From Burkholderia sp. (GTDB lineage: Bacteria; Pseudomonadota; Gammaproteobacteria; Burkholderiales; Burkholderiaceae), in the NCBI GenBank assembly GCA_031253835.1, contig JAIRVP010000022.1, positions 1 through 64,000 of the forward strand: a stretch of DNA of 64,000 nt, read 5' to 3'. Position numbers and translations under genes: made by a program. Position 1 is the first letter of the stretch. Each line of letters starts with the position of its first letter. Positions 1 to 8,900 of this stretch are shown here, piece after piece. The notes below the pieces were generated by a model, which was not told the origin of the DNA, did not search any database, and saw only the letters and a program-made list of their open reading frames with translations.

Positions 1-53
1 GCTTCCTTCAGCACCCCGATAATCTGCTCTTCGCTGAACCGCGATTTCTTCAT
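1..53 (-). CDS. IS3-family transposase OrfA, start only (cut by window edge)
   Basis: Reading the minus strand from the ATG at 53, the first residues are MKKSRFSEEQIIGVLKE. This is the typical opening of OrfA in IS407-type members of the IS3 family, the small helix-turn-helix protein that is fused by frameshifting to the OrfB catalytic part. A GGAGAAAC ribosome site lies just upstream at about 61 to 67. Only 17 codons are in view, so nothing can be said about intactness. It faces away from the truncated OrfA at 75 to 356, so two different IS3 elements abut here. Confidence 0.7.
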   Translation of the reverse strand, partial: MKKSRFSEEQIIGVLKE

Positions 54-74
54 GACAAGGTTTCTCCTGCGGCC

Positions 75-356
75 TTGCCACTAACTTTACAGTGGGATAC
101 TTCAGAGGGGGAAGGTCAAGTGCGGCAAGTTGTGGAGCTTGGTGCTTCCGTAAAGCAGGTTGCTGCAAGGTTAGGTGTGTCGGCTTGGAGTCTGCATCGT
201 TGGATCCGGGAGCGACATGTGCAGCAATCTGAGGTAGCCGTTGGTCTCGAGAGTTCGTCGGAAATTCAATGGCTCAGAGCTGAGTTGAGACGGGTAACTG
301 AAGAGAGGGATATGTTAGAAAAGGCTGCGGCATACTTTGCAAAACAGGCCGGCTGA
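75..356 (+). pseudogene. 5'-truncated IS3-family OrfA remnant
   Basis: The reading frame from about codon 15 onward matches a typical IS3 OrfA. It has a helix-turn-helix (VRQVVELGASVKQVAARLGV, then WSLHRWIRE) followed by a leucine/glutamate-rich helix ending EERDMLEKAAAYFAKQ, the usual end of OrfA. The normal start and first helix are missing: the frame opens only with a TTG at 75 and its first residues look unrelated, so the 5' end was probably lost where the neighbouring IS3 element inserted. No OrfB (DDE) reading frame follows, since the UvrD-like gene begins about 85 bases further on. I read it as a dead fragment marking past IS activity at the island edge. Confidence 0.6.
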
Positions 357-440
357 CTTCAGTTGCTCGAGTGACAGACTCGCAAGGGCCTTCATTTGAG
401 CGAGGCCCGAGGGTATTCACCTGCTGATACGTGGTCACAC

Positions 441-2282
441 TTAAGTGGGCACAATCTCGATTTGTTCCGCGGTCACCAGCTTTCGGTCGATCAATTCCTG
501 CCGTGCCGCGTCGGGGTTGCAGGTGAAGAACAGCACCCGTAAGTCTTCAAGCGCCCTCGAGAAAGACACATAAGCAAGCCGCTGCCCTCTGTTTCGCTGC
601 CCATCTGTGGGTTCGCCGGCCGTTACGGGCGTCAGCGTCTTGCCAAAATTGTAGAGATTCCAAGCGGCTTCGACATCGTCATACACGATCAGCACCCTGG
701 CGTATTCTTCTCCCTTAACGCCGTGCTGGGTGCTGTAGGCTGAATTTTTGGCAATAAAGGAAGCATAAGCGACAATCTCATTTGGCTTCATCGTGAACAA
801 TGCATCGGCGAGCCATTCGCCCTTATCGAGGACATGCAATTCTTCGACATAGTCCTCATTGTGTGGAGCACGATCAAGCTGTTCGCTTAGATTGTTCGAA
901 ACTGGGATGATCTGCTTCGCGGCACAGAACCGCAAAATCTCGCCGATTGACGCCGATGCCCAAAGCACTTCGAGCTGCTCAACTAGGCTTAGAGATGTCT
1001 CGATCATCGTCTTGAGAGTATTCTCTGCATTGATCCCGTCGGCAGCGAAGGCAGGGCTGTTGCGGCGAAGAATATCGACGATGGCGCGGTTGTCATTGAC
1101 GGCACGAGCGGCAACGAGCGGATAGACGATATCGGTGAGCGGCCGAATCAAAAAATGCTCGCCCGCCTCGAATGCCTCTTCTGCGCGAGTAGACGCATAG
1201 GGACCGTTGAACAGGCGATTGAGTTCGGCGAAGCCCATTCGGCGCGCGATCATCTGGTTAGCCAGAAACAGTTTGATCACATCGTCACGCTCTACCCAGC
1301 CCCAGTCCGCTATCGCGGCGTCCATTCGGGCTAACGCGCGGGTGATCTGGTCCTCGGAGTAGCGGTTGCGTGGCAGTTCTGGTTTTTCCGCTTGGACTAA
1401 CCGGAAAAGAACGCTGCCCTCACGATTCTTATTTTCGCCCGCGGGATACTGTTCGACGTCGGATCGGAAGGCGTTGAGGAGGCGGATGACACTCTTGGAG
1501 CAGCGAAAGTTCTCAGTCTTAGTGATCGGTTTGCCACCAAGGGGAGGCGCGAATTCCCCAGCGCTGCCGTCATAAATTTGCTGCCAAGGGTCACCAAAAT
1601 AACCGACGATTGGGAGCCCATCGCCACCGCAAGCCATATTGAGGCCTGTGACGATGCCCGGGGAGGTATCTTGCGCTTCGTCGACGAAGATATAGGGGAA
1701 TCGAAGACCGATGATCCGCCGAAACGTTGCATTGTGTTCGAAAAGATGGGCGGCGATTTCGATGATGTCGTCATGCCCGAGCCGGCCTGCCGAATAGTCA
1801 CCCCATTGGGCGTCGTCATAGACAAAGGTCCGGACCGAATTGAGCTCGGTTAAATCCTGCTCGTACCGAAGTACCTTTGCGCGTGCATCAGTCGCTGCGC
1901 GACTATTGCCACCATTGTCCTTGTCACGCTCCTTTTGAATAAGTGTCGGGATCCGCGCCTCGCGCAGCGCTGCGCGAATATCGTCGTTGAAACGGCCGAT
2001 TTGGCCCCATAGAAAGCTGTGCAGCGTCGAGACCAGATAAAGCTCGTCAAATCCCAGGCGTGCCTTAATTACTTCGACCGCACGCTTGGTGAAGGTAATG
2101 CAGGCAACGTGTTGACCATTTTGTCGCAGCTGCCGGCCCTCGCGCTCCCGTACTCGCGCTAGAGCGTCGATGAGCGACGTCGTTTTGCCTGATCCGGCGC
2201 CGGCGACTAGCGCGAAGCTATGATGTCCGTCGATACAGGCGCGCACGTCGATGTCGGCCTGCGTTTCTACCTTGCTGCTCAT
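441..2282 (-). CDS. gajB: Gabija protein GajB, UvrD/Rep-like SF1 helicase
   Basis: This is a superfamily 1A helicase of the UvrD/PcrA/Rep type. From the ATG at 2282 (613 aa) the Walker A motif GAGSGKT is at about residues 28 to 34, the Walker B motif VDEAQD near 200 to 205, and a C-terminal motif VI-like stretch (YVSFSRALEDLRV) is present. An open frame extends back to 2363, but 2282 is the better start: its ATG overlaps the TGA of the upstream OLD gene (ATGA, 2279 to 2282) and AGGAG lies seven bases before it. A helicase directly behind an OLD nuclease is the signature of Gabija, where GajB acts with GajA against phage DNA. It is somewhat longer than the roughly 500-residue reference GajB. 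The call rests on motifs and gene order. Confidence 0.8.
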   Translation of the reverse strand: MSSKVETQADIDVRACIDGHHSFALVAGAGSGKTTSLIDALARVREREGRQLRQNGQHVACITFTKRAVEVIKARLGFDELYLVSTLHSFLWGQIGRFNDDIRAALREARIPTLIQKERDKDNGGNSRAATDARAKVLRYEQDLTELNSVRTFVYDDAQWGDYSAGRLGHDDIIEIAAHLFEHNATFRRIIGLRFPYIFVDEAQDTSPGIVTGLNMACGGDGLPIVGYFGDPWQQIYDGSAGEFAPPLGGKPITKTENFRCSKSVIRLLNAFRSDVEQYPAGENKNREGSVLFRLVQAEKPELPRNRYSEDQITRALARMDAAIADWGWVERDDVIKLFLANQMIARRMGFAELNRLFNGPYASTRAEEAFEAGEHFLIRPLTDIVYPLVAARAVNDNRAIVDILRRNSPAFAADGINAENTLKTMIETSLSLVEQLEVLWASASIGEILRFCAAKQIIPVSNNLSEQLDRAPHNEDYVEELHVLDKGEWLADALFTMKPNEIVAYASFIAKNSAYSTQHGVKGEEYARVLIVYDDVEAAWNLYNFGKTLTPVTAGEPTDGQRNRGQRLAYVSFSRALEDLRVLFFTCNPDAARQELIDRKLVTAEQIEIVPT

Positions 2283-4390
2283 ACGGTTACTCCTGCCTCT
2301 GGCGTAGCCTCTTGTGGGTGCTGGGGTGCCTGCCCACCGCGCAGTCGGAGCTCGAGCCAGCACAGACCCTCGGCAATATAGGCGGGCACCGTCCAGCGCG
2401 ATTTGGTCGCGAGCAGGTCCATCGCGAACTCCGTCTTCTTGAATTCCTTAGAGCTGATGCGCTCGTAGATAACCGTGTAGGCCTCGGAAAGGTTTGACGG
2501 GATATCTTTGCCGATAGACAGAGCCTCAGTGCGAAGCAACTCAAAATTCTCATATGCGATTGCTTCTTCGAACGTACGCGGAATCATCTCGAGTTGAGCA
2601 CCGCCTTCGCTAACCTGCACACCAACCTCGAAGGCGATGCAGCGATCCTTGGAGGTGTGGATCTTGTCGGCGGGTGACATTGCAGTTAGCTCGGCGACTG
2701 TGCTCTTCCCGCAGAGCTTTTTTAGCGAAGCATTCGAGGTTCGTGCACCCGCGACGTCGGCGCGGCACGTGGTTGGGTAGCCCGTTGGTTCAACGGAATC
2801 AAGGTCTGTCACGACGAGATACGGGATACGCAAAAATTCGAGCAGCCCTTCAAAGCGGTGCGCATAGGCCCCTCCCACTTCGAGGATGGTTAGGTAGCAA
2901 GTCCGCAGCCGCACCGCCGAAATTTCAATCATCGAAGGCAGCAGCAGCTTTTCGGCGGCGCCTTCCACCAGGATTGCCGCGTCAGCAAAGAACAAGTCAC
3001 AGTGTGTGAGCCGCAGATAGCGCTTCAGGAACGACAGCGTATTCTCAGGCGAGATCGCCACACCGTCGACGACGTCGGCCTTAGGCTGGAATGCGCGCAG
3101 ACTGCGAACATCGGACGCGTTACGGATGCCGTCCTGTGCCGCTTCTCCACCAAGATGGCAGCGCTGAAAGTAGCGCACCTTCTCGAAATCCACCGCATCG
3201 AGGATATGAGAGGAATGGGTGGTGACGACGAGTTGCGGCATGAGCGTTGGCTGACTGGCGGTTTTGGCAGAGGCCTCGATCACGCTCCAGATATTGGTGA
3301 TGAAACTTTGTTGGACTTGAGCGTGAAGATGGACTTCCGGCTCCTCTATGAAAATCAACAGGCAGAGCGGCCGGCTGTCCGCCGTGGCGAGCCACTGCGA
3401 ATGGAAGTGCCGGGCTTGGATCGCCATATAGATCAAGTTTTTGAAACCAAGGCCGTTATAAAGCTCGGGCAACTCATGTTGTCGCCCAGGATCGACATAG
3501 AGGAGTTCGGTGTTGCCGCGCAGAGCGCTTTCCGGGCTGAGCGAGGATATGATCTTCAGTTCACGGTCGTTGACCGATGGCACGCCAAGCCCCCTGATGA
3601 GGTCCATCAGCGGGGCGAACTGCTTCTCATAATGCCGAGTCAGGTCCGCGTTATTCTGGTCGATAACCCGGTGCGCTTCAGCGGCATATTCAGCTTGGTC
3701 GAGATTCTTGCGGTAGAAGGAAGCGAAGGCGGCAGAGAGACGGTTACTGCGACTATTGTCATCATCGTTGATGTTGCGCTGGGCATCGACAAACTCGACG
3801 CGCACCAGTTGGCGCACGAGCCGTTTCCCCTCATCTGGTTCCAGCGGGGTCGCGACGATAGCAGTTTCGCCGCCATCTCCCGCCACCGCCTCAAGCGAGG
3901 CATAGCGCGTTGTAGCGTGGCGGTGGAGGTTTGTATCAGTGGCGAGGTACTGAAAAAGGCCGCGAGCGCGCCGGCCGTCATCGCCGGCAGGATACGCCAC
4001 GAAATACTCTTCACGCAGTTTCTTGGCATCGTCGATGCCGAACTGCAGGCGAAAGCCAACTTGTGTGAAATCCGACAGTTTCGGAAGCAGGGTGAAGACG
4101 CGGCCGAAAGCGACGGTGTTGGGATCGATCTCGAACCAGAGATCGAGGCCGATCTCGGGGAGGTTATCAACGTCGCCGGTTTCGGCAAAGCGGTCGAAAT
4201 CTGCAACGCGCGAGACCGAGAAGTCATGGATCTTGAACTCACGTCCACCGAGAAAGGCACGGAAGATAGCGGTGGCGGAAGTCTTGCCGCTGTTATTGGG
4301 GCCTACGAACAGCGTCTCCTTTTCTTCGACGTCGATCATCACATTCTCGAGGCGCCGAAAATTGCGGATCACAACTTTCTGAAGTCTCAT
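2279..4390 (-). CDS. gajA: Gabija protein GajA, OLD-family ATPase with TOPRIM nuclease
   Basis: This 703-aa protein has an N-terminal ABC/SMC-like ATPase with Walker A GPNNSGKT at residues 30 to 37 and a Walker B-like IEEPEVHLH. A C-terminal TOPRIM domain follows, with LVEGAAEKLLLP at about 472 to 483 and the metal-binding VTDLDSV near 527. These are the marks of OLD-family endonucleases; class 2 OLD proteins are encoded next to UvrD-like helicases and make up Gabija. The known GajA nicks DNA when nucleotide levels fall during phage replication. It is longer than the roughly 580-residue reference, so there may be an extra C-terminal segment. The ATGA overlap with the helicase gene points to coupled translation. 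The HEPN-motif gene 177 bases upstream runs in the same direction and could be co-transcribed. Confidence 0.82.
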   Translation of the reverse strand: MRLQKVVIRNFRRLENVMIDVEEKETLFVGPNNSGKTSATAIFRAFLGGREFKIHDFSVSRVADFDRFAETGDVDNLPEIGLDLWFEIDPNTVAFGRVFTLLPKLSDFTQVGFRLQFGIDDAKKLREEYFVAYPAGDDGRRARGLFQYLATDTNLHRHATTRYASLEAVAGDGGETAIVATPLEPDEGKRLVRQLVRVEFVDAQRNINDDDNSRSNRLSAAFASFYRKNLDQAEYAAEAHRVIDQNNADLTRHYEKQFAPLMDLIRGLGVPSVNDRELKIISSLSPESALRGNTELLYVDPGRQHELPELYNGLGFKNLIYMAIQARHFHSQWLATADSRPLCLLIFIEEPEVHLHAQVQQSFITNIWSVIEASAKTASQPTLMPQLVVTTHSSHILDAVDFEKVRYFQRCHLGGEAAQDGIRNASDVRSLRAFQPKADVVDGVAISPENTLSFLKRYLRLTHCDLFFADAAILVEGAAEKLLLPSMIEISAVRLRTCYLTILEVGGAYAHRFEGLLEFLRIPYLVVTDLDSVEPTGYPTTCRADVAGARTSNASLKKLCGKSTVAELTAMSPADKIHTSKDRCIAFEVGVQVSEGGAQLEMIPRTFEEAIAYENFELLRTEALSIGKDIPSNLSEAYTVIYERISSKEFKKTEFAMDLLATKSRWTVPAYIAEGLCWLELRLRGGQAPQHPQEATPEAGVTV

Positions 4391-4567
4391 GGTGCTCTCT
4401 CAAGTAATTTCTCGTGTGATTTATCGGGTGCCTTGAGTGCGGTGTACTTGCCGATCACTGCATCCGGTCTTCTGGAGTGATTTCTAAGTGCTGGTCTTTT
4501 GCCAGCGATCGGAGCGTACCCACTGTTCAAAATGCCGGTGCTGATTTTCTCACGTCTTTACTGGCAG

Positions 4568-5242
4568 TCAACGCACACTGTCCAATTCAATGGCGAATCT
4601 GGCGCAGACAAAGAATTCATCGGATGGAATATGAAACTCCGTGGTCACATATGGGCCCATCCGTCCTGAGCCGACCTCCCTGAAGTCCAGCTTTACAGTT
4701 CCGAGCCCCCAGTCAAAACTCATCGTCGTCAACTCAATGCCTCCGACGACTGATCCCGTATCCCCGTAACTCCCGGCCTCGCACGGTTGCCTATCTACCC
4801 ACCTGTCGGTGGCGGCGACAAACAGACTCGCCACGTCGAGAAATGTCTCGACATCCTGGCGGCTAGGTAATACATAGTCATGCTCGACTTCGTTCCTCAG
4901 CTTGTTGAGTCGAACGAGCAAGCGTGGAGCGGTAATGCCAAGCGATGAAATGAAGTTGACCATGCTGGGAAAACTTCGTGAGCCGCCAAGCTTCTCGAAA
5001 CCGAAACCATTGCAAGTGTCCTCCATGCGGAGATGCAACGCCCGTTTCGCGTTGGTGATCGCATTTACAAGATGCCGTGGGGTGTCGCCCTCCTCAATGT
5101 CGTGTTCGGCGAATCTCAGATACTGACGAGCGGAGACGGGCTCCGTGCGTGTCTTTATGCATCCCCACATGGATGTCTCCATCCAGTCGGCTGAAAGACT
5201 ACTCAGATCGAACTTGCTAGCAAGTTCAGCTAGTGTCGCCAC
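4568..5242 (-). CDS. unknown protein with HEPN-type RNEVEH motif
   Basis: I do not recognise the full protein. It carries LRNEVEHDYVLPSRQDVETF at about residues 125 to 145. That contains Arg-x4-His, the active-site pattern of HEPN-fold RNases, in the usual helix context, and is preceded by another helical stretch (HLVNAITNAKRALHLRMED). The C-terminal 70 residues look like beta strands. The GTG at 5242 is proposed as start because GGAGC lies seven bases upstream; an in-frame TTG at 5272 has no ribosome site. The gene points toward gajA and gajB, with a 177-base gap, so it may be part of their transcript. HEPN proteins are frequent toxins or effectors in defence loci. Whether this is an accessory Gabija component, a toxin or a stand-alone gene cannot be told from sequence. 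Confidence 0.6.
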   Translation of the reverse strand: MATLAELASKFDLSSLSADWMETSMWGCIKTRTEPVSARQYLRFAEHDIEEGDTPRHLVNAITNAKRALHLRMEDTCNGFGFEKLGGSRSFPSMVNFISSLGITAPRLLVRLNKLRNEVEHDYVLPSRQDVETFLDVASLFVAATDRWVDRQPCEAGSYGDTGSVVGGIELTTMSFDWGLGTVKLDFREVGSGRMGPYVTTEFHIPSDEFFVCARFAIELDSVR

Positions 5243-5960
5243 TACAATGCTCCAGGGGTTGAGATGAGTCAAAAAATTCTTTGAGACTTATGTAAGTGAC
5301 GCTCCAGCCGCAACTCACCGCGAGTGAACTCACGATGTGGTGATCGCGGTAGAGTTGCACTGCCAGAAAATCGAAATCGTGATACTCGGCTCCGCAACGA
5401 AGGCGTAGTATATGGCTGAAGGCTTGATAGCGAAATGAAGTGGCTGCTGCATCATTAGGATGGCAGTTGCAGGTGGGGCGGCGGAGTGTGCTAATGTGGC
5501 CGGGAAAAGTAGCCCGAGGTTACCAGTGGCCTAAGTGGGACTGCTCGAAGTTGGCCATCCAATCAGTTGTCGGAGATGGTGAGCGATCGCTACCGGTGCC
5601 GCTTACGGCCGGTCAGGTTTCAATGGTGGAGGGGATGTCACCCTCCGGAAGAGGCCGCTGGCAAGCTGTTCGGTTGTGTGGCCGGGGCACCTTGCTCTTC
5701 GGTCGCTCGCGTTTGGGCAATTTTGGTGTTTCCCGAGTGCTGGTGCTTGATCCGCTTTAGTCTTTCTGTAAGGCAAAATGGCTGCATGCTACGTGCGGTC
5801 ATGCGTTGGTGAGTGCTTTGCTGACGTTGGAAACCATTGACGAGAGTCAGTGGCACGCTGGCGCTCCTTCTTAGAGGAGAACCCTTGCTCACCATACGCA
5901 GCGTGTATAAACATTATGAATAGTTCGTCGATCGAGCGAACATTAATTCGGGGAACAGCA
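5243..5960. other. long divergent intergenic region in the defence island
   Basis: About 720 bases separate the minus-strand HEPN gene from the plus-strand NERD-kinase-helicase gene. It must hold both divergent promoters. Short open frames cross it (for example 5440 to 5760) but none has a convincing ribosome site or recognisable protein. No tRNA, strong terminator or repeat array was seen. Such length is unusual in a compact island and could hold a regulatory RNA or operator. Confidence 0.4.
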
Positions 5961-8900
5961 ATGGCCTGCAAGGTCAGATATCTGAATAGCGCTGGCATCA
6001 TGCCTCGCGAGATCAAGGGTATTGATGCTTTATCTAAGGCATTTCCGCCAAACTGGCTGCTTTACGTCTCCCTTAATTGCTTCCCGCGCAATCAATCTCC
6101 AATGGAGATTGATGCAGTTGTGGTCATGGATGACCTTATCCTCCTTCTTGAGATCAAGGACTGGAACGGCAAGCTGACCTACAAAGGTGACCGCTGGTTC
6201 GTCAATGGGGCGCCGCGCAAGCGATCTGCTGTTGTTCTTGTCGATGAGAAGGCTAAGAAGCTCAAGTCCGTTATTCAAGGTCAGAGTTCGCTAGCCGGTG
6301 CATTCTATGTGGACTCGCGCGTTGTCTTCACGGGCACTGCCAATGCGGCGAACCTTCAACCGCAAGAGCAGGCGCGATGCTTGACGCTCGTGGAGGCGAT
6401 GGCCATCGGGGATCCCACCAAGCGCCATTTATATGTAAAGCGCGGCAAGGTGTCGCTCACCAAAGCATGTAGTCTCGAGGCGGAGTTCGACAGGGTCTTC
6501 AACAACACACAACTCTTCCAACGGCTTGAGGCGGATTGGGCAGGCTACACGGTCACGGAGAAGGACATTTTCGTGCACCCGAAGCAAGTCTGGCGCGACC
6601 ACTTGGCCGAGCGAAGTGAAGAGAAGCGCTTGAAGGCAATGGTGCGAACATGGTCGTTTAACAATCTGCCGGTTGGCCTCAATAGCTCGGAGATGCGCAA
6701 GCTCGTGGCGATGCGCGAGACCAATGCGTTCGCCTACCTTCAGGACGTCGGCAGTGAACTTATCAGTCGTCAGCGCGTGCTTCGAGAGATCGCCACCCCG
6801 GACGAGGAGGTGTCGACCGAACACTTCGAAGTTCGCCAGATTGCGCCAGGCTGGTATCCGCTTGACCAATACATTGTGCGCAACACGGATGCACTGAGTG
6901 TTTTGGACCGCATCACCATCGTCATGAGCTTGCTCGGCATCGTCGCTGAGCTTCACCGGGTCAACGTGACCCATCGGGACCTCGGTCCTCGGTCGATTTG
7001 GGTGGGCGGGCACAGCGATCTCGCCCTGACTGGTTTTATGTCTTGTCAGTTGCCAGACAAGACAACGGTGATGGACTGGTTGAAAGACCTGCGGGGTTAC
7101 GCAGGGTTCCTGCCAGAAGACGTCAGTGGCTGCCCCAGCACCGGTCGGCAGAGGGACGTCTACAGTTGCGCTTACCTGGCCACCCAGGTGCTCATCGGCG
7201 AGGTTCCAAAGACCTCGGATATCGAGGCAACCGTTGCGGCACTACCGCCGGAGCTTAAGAACCTCGGTGACTGGGTGCGAAGAGGACTCTCAGCCGATCC
7301 ATCATCGCGATACGCGAGCGCGGCAGAGCTCACGGATGCGTTTGCGGTCGTTGTCGAGGCTGGGCCAGCTGATGGATTCGACCAAAGTTTGCTGGACCGG
7401 TTTGAGACCATTGATGTCCCGTACGCGCGCTGGCCGCTTTCGGCAGTCGTTTCGTCATCGAGCCAGAAGCAGGTTTACGAGCACATCAACGGCGCCACGA
7501 CCGTTATGGTCAAGGTCTGGATGTCGTGGCTGCGCGGCCGTTCGACGCAGAGCGATTGCGCGCTGCTGAAGCTGCTGTTGAGCGTTGATCAGCTGATCGA
7601 CGCCCCGCTCAAGGGACTCCCGCGATTTCTCGCAAGAGGTCTTTCTCCGCTGGGTGCCTTCGTGGTGTATGAACGAAGTGATGGAGCGCCTTTGGCGGAG
7701 CTCAATTCTCTCCCTGAGAACACGGGGTTGGAGCTTGCTGCCGATCTGCTGCGTACGGTCATCTCGCTACACGAACGCAGTTGCGAACATGGAGACATCT
7801 CGCCTTCCAATGTGCTGGTGAACGTCGATGATCGAACCATCTGCCTGATTGATCCGTTTGATATCTCGCAGGTTGGCGACGGGGTATCAAGAACGCCGTC
7901 GATGCTGCCTGACAACTGGGAACTCTTGCCGCAGGCAGCAATCGATCGCTTTGCCGCTTTAAAGGCGGTCCAGATGCTGCTTGTGCTGGATCCGAGCAGT
8001 GCCGCCGGAGCACTTCAGTCCGAACTCGACGCCGAGCTGAAGAAACCGGTTATCGAGTCGCTTCAGTATGCGCTGGCCAAGGTGTCTCAAGCGGTGGAGG
8101 CGCTGACTGCGGCCGAGGTGATCGAGTTCCATCTAAAGACCGAGGGCCCAACGCATGGATTTTCTCAAGCGGACAAGCTGTATGTGCGGCGACGCATTGA
8201 GCAGTCTGGTGCGGTTACCTTCGACCTCACGACGGAAAAGTCTCAGTTGGTCTTGAAGGGCACTGGGATTGAGCTGCAACAGCACTATTTCAGGCAGACC
8301 TTCTTCGCGACTCTCGAGCGCGAGTCCCGCTCGGCACATGGCGATCTCCCCATTAGGGTGGCGGTTCAAGAGGGCGGCATCAGTGGCTTTGAGGAACTCT
8401 ACGCCTACCTATGCAGCCACGAGCGATTCACCGTCCTTCCTGCCGAGGAGGATCACTCAGCGCCTCCTACGCAGTTCGAGGTGACTTGGCACTGGACGAA
8501 GCTGCTCGAAATCGAAGAGGAATCTCGCGTCGAGATCGCTGTTACCGAGATCCTGGCTCAAAAGGGCCAGGCGCTTGTGTTGGCCTACGAAAACCTGGGG
8601 AGGGATTTCGACTTCGATGAGGACGATTCTATCGACGTCTTCGTCGGCAACCGCAAAATTGGGTATGTCGACCTATCTGCGAGCTCGCTCCCGAGTGCCA
8701 TTGGGATCGTGTGCGAGCGCGGGAACATTTCAGACGGAGATCATCTTCGTCTGGCGGAGCGCCGAGAGCAGACCTCGATGGAGCGGCGCTCGCGGGCTGT
8801 CCGTCGCATCTTGGACGGCCGTTCGGTTATCGGCGACCTGGTGGAGTACTTCGATCCGCACAAGAGCGTCTCGCCGAAGTCCTTCGACCTTTCTATCGAC

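Noticed and set aside
3002..4480. Long plus-strand frame of 492 codons opposite gajA
   Set aside because: It is antisense to a well-supported OLD nuclease, has no recognisable domain and its codon pattern mirrors the real gene.
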